This document shows, one piece after another, positions 1 to 9,976 of a stretch of DNA of 64,000 bases; the stretch's first letter is position 1, and each line of letters starts with the position of its first letter. The notes under the pieces are model-generated. The model made no database searches and had not been told where the DNA came from. It saw only the letters and a program-made list of their open reading frames with translations. The translations under genes were made by a program, and so were the position numbers. The DNA is from an uncultured Bdellovibrionales bacterium (lineage in GTDB: Bacteria; Bdellovibrionota; Bdellovibrionia; Bdellovibrionales; UBA1609), in NCBI GenBank assembly GCA_903833275.1, contig CAILEP010000008.1:1-64000 (forward strand), in the 5' to 3' direction.

Positions 1-2
1 CT

Positions 3-167
3 GGCAAATTTGAGAAAAATGACCAGAGGCGCTTTTTCAAAATTTCGTTTGGTTCAATCCGTGAGGTACAGGCCATACTTGATTTAATTAAAAACGATGA
101 GCTTCTTGTCAAAGTTGATCGCTTGGCCGCTACGACTTGGTGCTTGATAAAAAGGGGCCCGCAATAA
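3..167 (+). CDS. C-terminal fragment of a four-helix-bundle protein (S23/IVP-like), 5' truncated by window start
   Basis: Open frame GKFEKNDQRRFFKISFGSIREVQAILDLIKNDELLVKVDRLAATTWCLIKRGPQ* resembles the C-terminal half of 23S-intervening-sequence four-helix-bundle proteins. Confidence 0.5.
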   Translation, partial: GKFEKNDQRRFFKISFGSIREVQAILDLIKNDELLVKVDRLAATTWCLIKRGPQ

Positions 168-190
168 GGGCGGGTGCAATTAATTGAATT

Positions 191-309
191 ACAGTTTTGG
201 TCATGCAGACGGCGGCCCACAGTAGCGGGACGGTTGCTGAAACCTGTTGCGGGGGCGGAGACCCGGTATAGTAATTTTCCACAAAAAGAAGAAAGATCGG
301 CTTAGCTGT
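191..309 (+). ncRNA. Candidate structured RNA / cis-regulatory element, copy 1
   Basis: Strong similarity (37/40 in core 205-244) to 58548-58667 on the - strand; hairpin CAGUAGC-GGGACG-GUUGCUG; loop CGGG can pair with downstream CCCG. Confidence 0.6.
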
Positions 310-411
310 ATGGACTTAACTGTATGGCCTTAACTGACCAATCTTTTGACAACTCTCACTTTCTTTCACGACTACTTATAATTCGTAAATAATAGCGTAA
401 AATCGCTCGTT

Positions 412-1395
412 ATGAACGAACGCGTAAAATTACTTTTTAAAACGATTCTTTTTACAGCAATGGTGCATGCCGTTCTCGCGCTTTCATCGGCCGAAGCCCT
501 CGCCGATCGCCTTGCCCTCGACCCAAATAATCTTACGACCACTGAAAAAAATCTCTACCAACTTTCTCATGCGGTTGATGAATCTGACCCCCGCTCGTTT
601 ATTAATTTTGCCACCCAATTTGCCGAAACCAGTGAATCGAAAGATATTTTACTGCGCATTCTTGCTCAAATTATAACGCCACCCTACGGCCGATGGATTG
701 GCCAGTGGGGCACCGCCCTGTCGAATGGTGTTTTTGCCGGCGAAATCAGTTCACCACACTCCGCGCAATTGAGCGAACCGACCATTGATCGCTCTGCTCT
801 GAATTTTAGAACTTATCAAATTCTTCTAGCTCTTGAAGCGCTCGCCATTGAAAATAGCCTTAGCGACTCGAATCACCCAGCTCGCCAAACTTTGCTTGAG
901 ACCCGCGCAGCCCATCTACTAGAAACGCTTCGCTTTGTTATCGAATCTGGCTTGCCTCCTAAAAAAATACAAACCACACAAGACATACCGAAAATATTCG
1001 AATCTCTATACACTCAGGCGCTCTTGCGAGCCTACAACCTCTATCTTTCAAGTTCGGACGACCAAAAGATCATCAATTTGAAACGACAAATTTTTAGCCG
1101 GCTTCTCAAAAATGAAATGAACCACTTGTTACGCGATCGCGTTCGCCTGGTCACCCGTGCCACAATGGGCGAAGTGAAAAATGAAAATATCGCCCTGGCC
1201 GACCCGTTGGGGGCTATTCATGGCGCACTCAAACTCGTTGCTCTTATTATCCGAGCTGAAGACTACTCGACACCACACCGAATGGTCTTGCCTGGTTGCA
1301 GTGCTATTTCAACCACCGAATGCTATCCAAAGCGAACCTATCGGCTCATCAATGACTTTGCAAAAGCGAACTGCCTCGATTTGCTTCAGCCATAA
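412..1395 (+). CDS. Hypothetical exported protein
   Basis: ORF with N-terminal signal-like hydrophobic segment. Confidence 0.75.
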   Translation: MNERVKLLFKTILFTAMVHAVLALSSAEALADRLALDPNNLTTTEKNLYQLSHAVDESDPRSFINFATQFAETSESKDILLRILAQIITPPYGRWIGQWGTALSNGVFAGEISSPHSAQLSEPTIDRSALNFRTYQILLALEALAIENSLSDSNHPARQTLLETRAAHLLETLRFVIESGLPPKKIQTTQDIPKIFESLYTQALLRAYNLYLSSSDDQKIINLKRQIFSRLLKNEMNHLLRDRVRLVTRATMGEVKNENIALADPLGAIHGALKLVALIIRAEDYSTPHRMVLPGCSAISTTECYPKRTYRLINDFAKANCLDLLQP

Positions 1396-1410
1396 TTGCC
1401 ATTCGTGCTA

Positions 1411-1710
1411 TTATTTTTTTGCGACGGTTGTCTCTTTCAAAATTTTCTTGGCGAAAAAAAACACCAAAGCCGCCACAATCAGAAAATCGATCGTGGCTGA
1501 GAGAAATTTGCCATAGTAAATACCGCTGACTTGCAATTTAGCGATATCATCGGCGCCTACATGGCGCAAAATTGGTTGCAATAACCCTGGGGTAATCACG
1601 TCGTTAACGAGACTGGTTACAACATTATTGACCTTGCCACCAATAATGACGGCAATGGCGAGCCCGACGACCCCATACTCTTTTAAAAAGGCGAGAAATT
1701 CTTTGTGCAT
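1411..1710 (-). CDS. mscL: Large-conductance mechanosensitive channel MscL-like protein
   Basis: FLKEYGVVGLAIAVIIGGKVNNVVTSLVNDVITP is the MscL TM1 signature; second TM segment present. Confidence 0.8.
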   Translation of the reverse strand: MHKEFLAFLKEYGVVGLAIAVIIGGKVNNVVTSLVNDVITPGLLQPILRHVGADDIAKLQVSGIYYGKFLSATIDFLIVAALVFFFAKKILKETTVAKK

Positions 1711-1725
1711 AAAAACCCCTATGCG

Positions 1726-2220
1726 CTATTTAATCGTAGCGTTGTTCAAAAGCTGAGGCACGCGCGATAAATCGATTAAGGTGACCATACCACCTTCGCG
1801 CTTACCGATACCGAGAAAATAATCAGCACCTTCACGCGTGGAGACCCCTCCGGTTTGATCGATATCGGCCTCAGGTATTTCGGCCACCGCCGTACAGCGA
1901 TCGACGACCGCACCCATGACCCCATTGGCGGTATCAAAAATTAAAATCGAAAGTGACTGCTTGGGCTCGACCTTTAAGACTTTACGAAGATCGATGACAC
2001 CAATCACCTCACCTCGCAAATTAATCACCCCTTCGAAAGCGATATTCGAATTCGGGACTGGTTTCGGCGCTCGATTCTCGATGACCTCTCGAACTTGTAA
2101 AATCGGCGTGCCGTAGGTTTCGCCCCCAAGTTGAAAAAGCATATATTTAAATTTCGAACGGTCTTCAAATAGATTGTTCTCCAACTCGGCCTCCACGTCG
2201 TTTGCCTTCAAAAAATACAT
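1726..2220 (-). CDS. cheW: CheW chemotaxis coupling protein (start may be internal, near 2142)
   Basis: CheW domain: FQLGGETYGTPILQVREVIE...INLRGEVIGVIDLR. Confidence 0.85.
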   Translation of the reverse strand: MYFLKANDVEAELENNLFEDRSKFKYMLFQLGGETYGTPILQVREVIENRAPKPVPNSNIAFEGVINLRGEVIGVIDLRKVLKVEPKQSLSILIFDTANGVMGAVVDRCTAVAEIPEADIDQTGGVSTREGADYFLGIGKREGGMVTLIDLSRVPQLLNNATIK

Positions 2221-3976
2221 CTGCCATTTCTTTTACATTGATAATCAAGCTAGGCTCACCGTTTGACAATACGGTTGAGCCGGTCATGTTTCTAAGTTTC
2301 GCCAAATAACCTTTAAGAGGTCGCACAAACACCTGTTGTTGCTCGAGCACGCCCTCAACGCGAATGCCAATGACCTGGTCTTGATAATGAATCACAAGAA
2401 CGCAATTGCTCGTATCGATCACTGTCGACCCAGATGACTCTACTTTCAAAAATGTATCCAGTGGCACTATCGGCACGACACGATTGCGCAGGTTCGTCAT
2501 GGCGGGGTAAAGCGCCGAGATTTCAATTTTCATATCCTGCACATCTAAAATTTCGGCCACGTCTTGGGTGGGTATGCAGTAGAGATGGCCCTTATTCATA
2601 ACGACCAGTACGTCGATCAAACTGACGTTGGTTGGCAAAATAAAAACGAATTCAGTGCCCTGGTCTTTAACGGTTTTAATGCTCATCTGACCGCCCAAAT
2701 TGAGCAGCTCTTTTTTCACAACCTCAAGGCCAATGCCCCGCCCTGAAACGTCTGTCACGTTAGCGGCGGTTGAGAAGCCAGGCTCGAATATCAATTGAAT
2801 AATTTCATCCTGGCTAAGCCTTTGATCAGCGGTAACCAACCCCTTCTCGATACCTTTTTTAAAAATTCGGTCAATATCGAGACCTTGCCCATCGTCCTTC
2901 ATCGAAATAGAAACCCCGTGAGGCACAATCGAGGCAGAAATATGAATCGTGCCGTTTTCAGGCTTACCTTTTTTGACTCGCGCTGCTGGTAACTCAAGAC
3001 CGTGATCAATCGCATTGCGAAGCAAATGTAATAGCGGGTCAAAAATTCGATTGAGCACAGCCTTATCAACGGCGACATCTTGCCCATCCATCAATAGCTG
3101 AAGGGGCTTTTGCAACTGAATTGAAAGCTCCATGGCGGCACGCTCAAGTTTTGAATACAGACCGAGCATTGGCAACATTCTCAGGTCAAGAACGGTCATG
3201 CGCATGTTTCGCACTAACTTGTCACACAACAAGATGGCTTCTCTCACCGACCCCGAATCAAGTTTATCTTCATAACGACCGCGAGAGACGATGGCTTGTG
3301 CCAGAGTGAGTTCACCCACCTGCTGAATGAGCGCGTCTAATTTTTGCGACGGCACCCTCAAAGTATCGGTGGCAGAAATAAAGGCCTCTGCCTCAGGCGC
3401 CTGATCAGATGACCGGCCGGACGAGTCATCTGATGAACCACCTGACGACCCTGCCTTACCAGCTGCTGGCTGTGCAGCCCCCGCCGATTTCTCAAGCTTT
3501 GCCGAATCAGAGGCTACGGATAGCGGCGGCGCCGCCGACGAGTCGGCCGCGCCAGAGACAGCCGAAGTGACAACGCCGTCCACTGCCGTACCCGGAACCC
3601 AAATTTCGATTTTGGCGAGAACGTTCAAATCGGTAGGAACATAATTTGCGTCTCGAACCATGTTCTGAATCCAGACTCGCAGAAACCGCTCGACCTCAAG
3701 CAATATCAGTCTGAGCGATGGCTCTTTGGGGTCCGCACCAGAGTCTTCGATCACATTCAATCGGCTTTCAAGCCGATGGATGGTGTCTTTCATCTGATCA
3801 AAACCAATCAAACCCGCATTGCCCTTAAGGTTGTGGGCGCAGCGTTTGAGAGAACGAAAGGTTTCTTTTTTATCTGTGGTGGGCGCGCGAACACATGCTC
3901 CCTCCCACTCTTTCAAAATTTCGAGAGCGTCCTCTTGAAAGGCCTCAAGCATCAGTGCACTAGTTGGTTTTGCCAT
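2165..3976 (-). CDS. cheA: Chemotaxis histidine kinase CheA
   Basis: HPt motif AHNLKGNAGLIGF, HATPase motifs LLRNAIDHGLE and DDGQGLD, CheW-like C-terminus, Ser-rich linker. Confidence 0.93.
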   Translation of the reverse strand: MAKPTSALMLEAFQEDALEILKEWEGACVRAPTTDKKETFRSLKRCAHNLKGNAGLIGFDQMKDTIHRLESRLNVIEDSGADPKEPSLRLILLEVERFLRVWIQNMVRDANYVPTDLNVLAKIEIWVPGTAVDGVVTSAVSGAADSSAAPPLSVASDSAKLEKSAGAAQPAAGKAGSSGGSSDDSSGRSSDQAPEAEAFISATDTLRVPSQKLDALIQQVGELTLAQAIVSRGRYEDKLDSGSVREAILLCDKLVRNMRMTVLDLRMLPMLGLYSKLERAAMELSIQLQKPLQLLMDGQDVAVDKAVLNRIFDPLLHLLRNAIDHGLELPAARVKKGKPENGTIHISASIVPHGVSISMKDDGQGLDIDRIFKKGIEKGLVTADQRLSQDEIIQLIFEPGFSTAANVTDVSGRGIGLEVVKKELLNLGGQMSIKTVKDQGTEFVFILPTNVSLIDVLVVMNKGHLYCIPTQDVAEILDVQDMKIEISALYPAMTNLRNRVVPIVPLDTFLKVESSGSTVIDTSNCVLVIHYQDQVIGIRVEGVLEQQQVFVRPLKGYLAKLRNMTGSTVLSNGEPSLIINVKEMADVFFEGKRRGGRVGEQSI

Positions 3977-4099
3977 TTATTAAGTCTAGGACATTATTGG
4001 CAAAAAACAATAAGACTTAGGCCGAGTCCGATAATTGGCAATTTACAGTGTGGGTTGAAAGTGGCTACAATCTAACCAACGTTCTAGAGAGGGTACACC

Positions 4100-4495
4100 G
4101 TGGCTTTACCAGAAAATGCTACTGCACTTGTCGTTGATGATATGAAACTTGCCCGCCTTCGTATGGCAGAGGCGTGCCGCTCCGTGGGCTTTAAAAACGT
4201 CATCGAGGCGGCCAATGGCAAAGAAGCCTGGCGACAAATCACGGTAGAAAATTTAGTGCCCTCCCTCATATTAACTGATTACAACATGCCCGACATGGAT
4301 GGCCTTCGATTTCTCGAACTCGTGCGAAAAAATGATGTCACAAAAGACATTCCAGTTCTTTTTGTAACATCAGAAACCGAGATCTCTTTTATTATGAAAG
4401 CGGTTTCAGGCGGAGTGACTGAGTTCGTGGTCAAACCCTTCGCCGATGAGCTTTTGATACAAAAAATTCAAGCGATCTTACCGAAAATTGTTTAG
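4100..4495 (+). CDS. cheY: Response regulator, single REC domain (CheY-like)
   Basis: VVDDMKLAR, LTDYNMPDMDG, VTSE, KPF receiver motifs. Confidence 0.93.
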   Translation: MALPENATALVVDDMKLARLRMAEACRSVGFKNVIEAANGKEAWRQITVENLVPSLILTDYNMPDMDGLRFLELVRKNDVTKDIPVLFVTSETEISFIMKAVSGGVTEFVVKPFADELLIQKIQAILPKIV

Positions 4496-4509
4496 GCTGG
4501 GGTGCTGAT

Positions 4510-5346
4510 TTGGCACTTTTCAAAAGCACAGTCATTCAAACTGTACACTACGTTGAAGTGCCAACGATAGTGGCTGAAGCCGAGAGCGGTCAACTTCAAG
4601 GCCTCGCTGAAAAATGGGCCAAACTGCCGGTTGAGGTTCACGTTTTTGATTTTAAGAATGTCGAGAATGTTGACCCGCATTTCTACGATCATTTTATTAG
4701 TTTTAAAAAAATGGCGCAGGCCAAAAATACTCAAGTGATTTCGATCAATTTTCGCCCCCGCATGCTCGAAAAGATCAAAAAAGAGGGCCGAGAAAAGACC
4801 TTGGGCTATGTCGCCAGCATCGACGCTGTACAACCAAGTGGGGCCAAAGACTCGGATACTGAAGTTCGCAATTGGTTGGTGAAATACCTGGTCGCCGCCT
4901 CGCGCTCTGCCATGAACACCATGTTTAACACCACTGTTGCGGCTGACGAGAACTATCGAGAGAACATTAAGGCCTTTCGTCTAGATGAATTTTATAGAAT
5001 CGCCTACGTCGAGGCCAAAGGCCGATTGATAAGTGCTCGCTTTTATCTTTGCTTCGACAAGAAAACTCTCGAGGCACTTACTCGAATTTTTTTGCCGTCT
5101 ACGACGATACCGCTCGATGACGAACTGATCAGCTCAACCGCAACAGAATTGCTCAACCTTATGTACGGGGTGGCGAAATCAAAAATAAATGACGAGCGTG
5201 CCTACGATTTGCCCAATGCAATCCCGGTCTTGATCTCGCCATCTGAGGCAGCAAAAGGTCGAGCCGCTGACGCGAAGAACATTTGCGTCATCCCATTCGC
5301 AACGCCAGTCGGGTCTTACTATCTCGAAATCGACTTTAGTACGTAA
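4510..5346 (+). CDS. STAS-like domain fused to CheX-type phosphatase domain (TTG start)
   Basis: N-terminal STAS-like fold sequence; C-terminal CheX-like region with E-x-x-N motif in STATELLNLMYG. Confidence 0.7.
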   Translation: MALFKSTVIQTVHYVEVPTIVAEAESGQLQGLAEKWAKLPVEVHVFDFKNVENVDPHFYDHFISFKKMAQAKNTQVISINFRPRMLEKIKKEGREKTLGYVASIDAVQPSGAKDSDTEVRNWLVKYLVAASRSAMNTMFNTTVAADENYRENIKAFRLDEFYRIAYVEAKGRLISARFYLCFDKKTLEALTRIFLPSTTIPLDDELISSTATELLNLMYGVAKSKINDERAYDLPNAIPVLISPSEAAKGRAADAKNICVIPFATPVGSYYLEIDFST

Positions 5347-5394
5347 TCATTCTATTTCACTTCGAACCCGAGTGCACCGATAGTATTATTAACT

Positions 5395-6366
5395 ATGGGT
5401 TTATTATCAAAAATGTTCGGCTCAAATTTGGCCGCTAATGTGAACCGTGTCAAAACGGCCGGGGCCTCGCAGCTTTCAGGCAAAGTAAAAGCGGCCTTTC
5501 AAAAACTCACCGAATCGGCGACCGAGCAGTCGTCGGCTGTTCAAGAGACCATGGCCTCAATTGAACAAATGCGATCTATGCTGACTCAAACCGACCACCA
5601 CGTTTCTCACAGCTTGTCGTTAGCCCAAAAGGCCTCAGATGATAGCGACAAGCGTTTAAAAACCGTTCAAAAAATGCAAAGCGCTTTGATGGCCGTTAAA
5701 CAATCAAATGAACTGCTTAATGATTTGCAGGCAATTTTCGCGGCAATTAAAAATAAAACTCGCGTCATCAATGACATCGTATTTAAAACTCAGTTGCTTT
5801 CGTTCAACGCTTCAATTGAAGCTGCTAGAGCCGGCCATTTCGGCAAAGGTTTTTCAGTGGTGGCCGAAGAAGTGGGTCGTCTCGCCCAAACGAGCGGTAA
5901 AGCCTCAAAAGAAATTGAAACTTTAATCTACGAATCGCAAAAGAAAGCCACTTCAGTCGTAAGCGAAGTGATCGCACGAGCTGAAGAGGGGGCGAATGTT
6001 TCGACAGAGGCTTTGGCTAGCTTTGAAGAGATGGGCAATGTCATTTCTGAAATTTCAAAGAGCCTCACAGCAATGAGTGAGGCCAGTCGCGAACAGCTTC
6101 AGGGTATAGAGCAAACCACAATGGCCATCGAAAAAATCAACCGCCTGGCCGATGAGAACCGAAAAAGTGCCGAAGGCGTTTTGCATCTCGCCGACGAGGC
6201 CGGAAAACAATTACCCCTAATGCCTTCGGCCCCGCAGACTAAACAGTCGCGAAGCGAACTACTTAAAATCGTCGAAAATATTTCGCAACCCGCCATCAAA
6301 CCCGTTGTTCATGCCGACATTAAAAACATTAACGCCGATCACGATACTTTTAAGCCGCAGTCATAA
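5395..6366 (+). CDS. Soluble methyl-accepting chemotaxis protein
   Basis: MCP hairpin tip [40 protein letters not shown]; no transmembrane segment. Confidence 0.92.
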   Translation: MGLLSKMFGSNLAANVNRVKTAGASQLSGKVKAAFQKLTESATEQSSAVQETMASIEQMRSMLTQTDHHVSHSLSLAQKASDDSDKRLKTVQKMQSALMAVKQSNELLNDLQAIFAAIKNKTRVINDIVFKTQLLSFNASIEAARAGHFGKGFSVVAEEVGRLAQTSGKASKEIETLIYESQKKATSVVSEVIARAEEGANVSTEALASFEEMGNVISEISKSLTAMSEASREQLQGIEQTTMAIEKINRLADENRKSAEGVLHLADEAGKQLPLMPSAPQTKQSRSELLKIVENISQPAIKPVVHADIKNINADHDTFKPQS

Positions 6367-6373
6367 ATAGTGA

Positions 6374-7816
6374 ATGACAGATCAAGATAAAGAGCTCATT
6401 TTTTTACTGGCACAAAAACTGACTGGGGCCCACCCAGAGGGCACTTTTCAACACGGCATTTTTCTTACCAATATCGAAAAAAGAATGCGCGAGACTAAAA
6501 TCACCTCCGTGCCCGCCTACCTTAAATTTGCCAAAGAAAATGCCGCCGAAAACTCGCACCTTATTTCGGCACTGAGCATTCACACCACCTCGTGGTTTCG
6601 CGAAAATCCGCATTACGTTATTCTGCAAAAAATTATTCTCGATTTCGTTCAACAAAATCGACCCTTTCGCACCTGGAGTGCCGCCGCCTCTACCGGCGAA
6701 GAGGTCTACTCGCTCGCATTGCTATTTGAAGAATTTCGCGGCTTTCACCCTAGTTTTGACTATTCTATTATGGGCACAGATATTGACCCCGTATCGCTCG
6801 AAACCGCTCAAAAAGCCGTTTACGACAAAAAGCATCTACTTGGCCCAGTGGCTTTTTACAAAAAACACGTGCTTCTTGGTAGCGGCCCTACTGAAAATTA
6901 TTTTACCTTTACCAAGGGCTTACGAAGTCGTTGCCAGTTCAAGCCTCACGACATTCGCGAACCGCTTAAAAATTCGGGGCAATTTGAGCTTATTGTTTGC
7001 CGAAATATTTTGATCTATTTTCCAGCACCCGAGGTCGAAATGATTATCAAAACTCTTATTGGCCATTTGCGCCCCGGTGGTCACCTTATTTTGGGCCACT
7101 CTGAAATGATTGATTATCAACGCCTCGGCCTTTCGCTACGCGGCCACTCGGTCTATCAAAAGCCATCTGAAAAGGCCGTCAAAGCCGCGGCAAAACCAGA
7201 AGAGGCAGAACCTACAATCTTAAAGAAACCGAACCCAGCGTTCAGGCCTGAGTTAATTGTAATAGGGGCCAGCACCGGGGGCCCTCAAGCACTTTCGCAA
7301 GTTCTATCAGGTGTGGGCTCGCCCAATTGCCCGCCCATCATTATAGTGCAACATATCGCTGCCAAATTTGCTCATGGCTTTGCTGAAAATGTCAGCGGGC
7401 ACTCGGGGCTCAAATTGGGCGACACCAAAGACGGCACCGTTCTGCAAAAAGGCCATATCTACGTATCTGAGCTCGACTGCCACCTCGGCGTTGAATTAAC
7501 CACCGCCGGTCACGTTATTCGCCAGGTAAAAAAGCCGGCGATCAACGGCCACCGACCAAGCGTTGATTACCTTTTCACCTCGGTAATCGACAGCGCCAAG
7601 AAGACACTGGCAATATTATTGTCGGGCATGGGCCATGACGGCTGCATTGGCATGGAGCAACTTCACATCAATGGCGCCTACACCATGGCCCAATCTGAAA
7701 AAGACTGTGTGGTATTCGGCATGCCGAAAGAAGCAATCGATGCGAAGGCTGTCGATTTTATCGGCACAGCCCCGCAGATTCAAAGTCAAATTGTTGAACT
7801 GATTCGCCGCAATTAA
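6374..7816 (+). CDS. CheR methyltransferase fused to CheB methylesterase catalytic domain
   Basis: CheR motifs (TSWFRENPHY, WSAAASTGEEVYSLA, CRNILIYF) followed by CheB motifs (VIGASTGGPQAL, QHIAAKFA, LLSGMGHDG); no REC domain. Confidence 0.9.
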   Translation: MTDQDKELIFLLAQKLTGAHPEGTFQHGIFLTNIEKRMRETKITSVPAYLKFAKENAAENSHLISALSIHTTSWFRENPHYVILQKIILDFVQQNRPFRTWSAAASTGEEVYSLALLFEEFRGFHPSFDYSIMGTDIDPVSLETAQKAVYDKKHLLGPVAFYKKHVLLGSGPTENYFTFTKGLRSRCQFKPHDIREPLKNSGQFELIVCRNILIYFPAPEVEMIIKTLIGHLRPGGHLILGHSEMIDYQRLGLSLRGHSVYQKPSEKAVKAAAKPEEAEPTILKKPNPAFRPELIVIGASTGGPQALSQVLSGVGSPNCPPIIIVQHIAAKFAHGFAENVSGHSGLKLGDTKDGTVLQKGHIYVSELDCHLGVELTTAGHVIRQVKKPAINGHRPSVDYLFTSVIDSAKKTLAILLSGMGHDGCIGMEQLHINGAYTMAQSEKDCVVFGMPKEAIDAKAVDFIGTAPQIQSQIVELIRRN

Positions 7817-7818
7817 GT

Positions 7819-8364
7819 CTATTCGGCGTGAACTGAGGTCAAGTAATCGACCACAGCTTTTTGATCACTGAGATTAGCAAGGCCAAGCGGAGTTAATCCG
7901 TCTTGCGATTTAATTTTTAGATTTGCCCCACTGAGAACAAGAAATTTCACCACGTCAAGTCGGCCGTCGATCGAAGCGAGCCCCACTGCAGTAAAACCCT
8001 TACCCGATTTCAAATTGATATCGGCGCCGCCCTTAATCAGCTCTTTAACCGCATCGATATTACCCTGTTTCGAAGCCGCCATGAGCGCCGTCATACCAGT
8101 TGCATCTTTGGCATTTACATTGACTTTTTTCTCGATTAAAAAACTGACGATCGGGGTATACCCGCGCAACGCTGCAAGCATCAGTGGAGTCAAACCTTTT
8201 TCTGTAGCCGCGTTTACATCGGCGCCATGCTCAACAAGCGTTTTCATCTGATCCATGGCCCCCGTCATCGCGGCCCGAATCAGTTGCGCCCCAGAATCAT
8301 CGGCCGCAAATGCCACCGACCCTAGAAGTATCATCAATGTTGTAAAAACTCTTTTCACTTGCAA
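7819..8364 (-). CDS. Exported ankyrin-repeat protein
   Basis: Signal peptide plus repeats of the type KGLTPLMLAALRGYTPIVSFLIEKKVNVNAKD. Confidence 0.85.
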   Translation of the reverse strand: MQVKRVFTTLMILLGSVAFAADDSGAQLIRAAMTGAMDQMKTLVEHGADVNAATEKGLTPLMLAALRGYTPIVSFLIEKKVNVNAKDATGMTALMAASKQGNIDAVKELIKGGADINLKSGKGFTAVGLASIDGRLDVVKFLVLSGANLKIKSQDGLTPLGLANLSDQKAVVDYLTSVHAE

Positions 8365-8380
8365 ACCTTCTGCGTTCTTT

Positions 8381-9976
8381 CTATGCGCTCTCTTTAACTA
8401 CCGACATCTTTCTCATGCTAACATCGCTTGAATTGCCGTCGCCCGCGCCGGTGCCGCCCGCACTATCGCTATTATTTTCAAGTGCGTCGTGTTCTCTTCC
8501 ACTTACCAGTGAATTTAAACTGTTTACCGCAGAAGTCAAATTAAGCACTTGGTTCTTTAAACCATCGGCCAACATCGATATCCCCTGCGCCATTCGATCT
8601 GATTCGGCCGCTGTATTGTTCAAATCATTCATGGCATTGACCACGTAATCGACGCCCGAGTTCTGTTCTGCAGATGCCGAGCTGATCGAGTCCACCATCT
8701 TTTTAAGTTCACCCGAACGATCCGTTAAAACTTTAAAAAAGTCATAGCAACGGCCCGAAAGCTCGTTGGCATTGGTGATTCTTTCTTTTGTACTAATTAC
8801 CGTTTTCTCAACCTGATCAGCGCTCTTATCGAGCAACTCATTAATCTGCTGGGCGGCCTTACCACTCATGTCGGCTAGATTGCCCATTTCATTTGCCACA
8901 ACCGCAAAACCCAAGCCGTGCTGGCCCGCGCGCGCGGCCTCGATGTTGGCGTTGAATGAAAGCATTTGGGTTTTAAAAACGATTTCATTGATCACATTTG
9001 TTCGATCACGAATGAGGCGCACCACTTGATTCACTTCTTCAAGTGCGGTGTTTGAACGATCAATTTCTGTCATCGCGTCTTTGAGACCCTGCACAATTTC
9101 TTTACCATTATTCGCTTCTTGAAAGCTGGCTTCTGAAAGCTGCACGGCATTGCCTGCCGTACGAGACGTTTGCACGAGCAGCCGCTTCATTTGCTCCATA
9201 CTCACAACGGTTTCAGTACTTGAAGAGGCCTGGCGATTCGAGGTTTCGCGCAACTGGCTAGATGAAATTTGAGCTTCATCGACCATCTCGAGCAATCGAC
9301 TTGAAGTCATTTGCAGTGTGGTATTGGCGCTACCAAGCGAATTATTGATATTTCGTGTTACAAAATAGAATAAAACAGTAGAAAGAATAGCCGCAATTAA
9401 TATACCCACCCCAATTAACATCGCTGTTTGGCTCAAAACATTAGCTCGAGCCACTTCAGCTTGCAGTTCGGCATCGATCTTTTCTCGAACCGTTTTCATT
9501 TCATTTTCAGCTGTACTTAAATTATCCATCAGTTCTTTTACTTGCGCCTGAACCGAAGCCAGGGTTGAGATCCCGGCAATAATATTTTGAGTGATGTCGC
9601 TTAGTTTGGTGTGAGCATCGCGGTACCGTTTTGAAATCGGGGCAACCTGATCTTTCAAGTTCAGACTCTGGGCGTCCCATTTTATGAAACTGCCATTGAT
9701 CACTTTATGCGCTGACTCTGCTGCGCCTAGGCGTTCGAAATTTTGGCTGATGACGGCTTGAGCCGTCGCCGCTCGAAAAACCTCAAGGTTATTTATGACG
9801 TCGTTTGAAAGCTCCATCGACGGAAGTTGCGTACCCACAACCTGCTGCAGAATTTCACGATTGTTTTGCAAGATGACATAATTGACAGCGAAGTAAACTG
9901 TGAAGCCCAAGAGGCCCACCACAAGCACAATGAACATTTTGGCTTGCACCGAAAGTCGAAGAAATCGATTTTTCAT
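8381..9976 (-). CDS. Transmembrane methyl-accepting chemotaxis protein
   Basis: Two TM segments flanking a four-helix-bundle-like sensor; MCP signalling tip VINEIVFKTQMLSFNANIEAARAG. Confidence 0.92.
   Translation of the reverse strand: MKNRFLRLSVQAKMFIVLVVGLLGFTVYFAVNYVILQNNREILQQVVGTQLPSMELSNDVINNLEVFRAATAQAVISQNFERLGAAESAHKVINGSFIKWDAQSLNLKDQVAPISKRYRDAHTKLSDITQNIIAGISTLASVQAQVKELMDNLSTAENEMKTVREKIDAELQAEVARANVLSQTAMLIGVGILIAAILSTVLFYFVTRNINNSLGSANTTLQMTSSRLLEMVDEAQISSSQLRETSNRQASSSTETVVSMEQMKRLLVQTSRTAGNAVQLSEASFQEANNGKEIVQGLKDAMTEIDRSNTALEEVNQVVRLIRDRTNVINEIVFKTQMLSFNANIEAARAGQHGLGFAVVANEMGNLADMSGKAAQQINELLDKSADQVEKTVISTKERITNANELSGRCYDFFKVLTDRSGELKKMVDSISSASAEQNSGVDYVVNAMNDLNNTAAESDRMAQGISMLADGLKNQVLNLTSAVNSLNSLVSGREHDALENNSDSAGGTGAGDGNSSDVSMRKMSVVKESA

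Noticed and set aside
191-309. Cobalamin riboswitch at the two structured elements
   Set aside because: The reverse strand contains ACYGTCCCGCTACTG, similar to part of the cobalamin core, but there is no B12 box and no gene downstream in that orientation at either copy.
191-309. c-di-GMP-I (GEMM) riboswitch
   Set aside because: The conserved CACGCACAGGGCAAACC and GGGACGCAAAGCC blocks are absent.
3-309. Retron or diversity-generating retroelement suggested by a four-helix-bundle fragment next to a structured RNA
   Set aside because: No reverse transcriptase is visible, and copy 2 of the RNA has no such neighbour; the window cuts off the upstream context.
3400-3560. Ser/Gly/Asp-rich segment in cheA as a separate feature
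   Set aside because: Normal flexible linker between HPt and dimerisation domains.
4492-4833. Antisense ORF opposite the STAS-CheX gene
   Set aside because: Fully antisense to a better supported CDS with no recognisable family or ribosome site.
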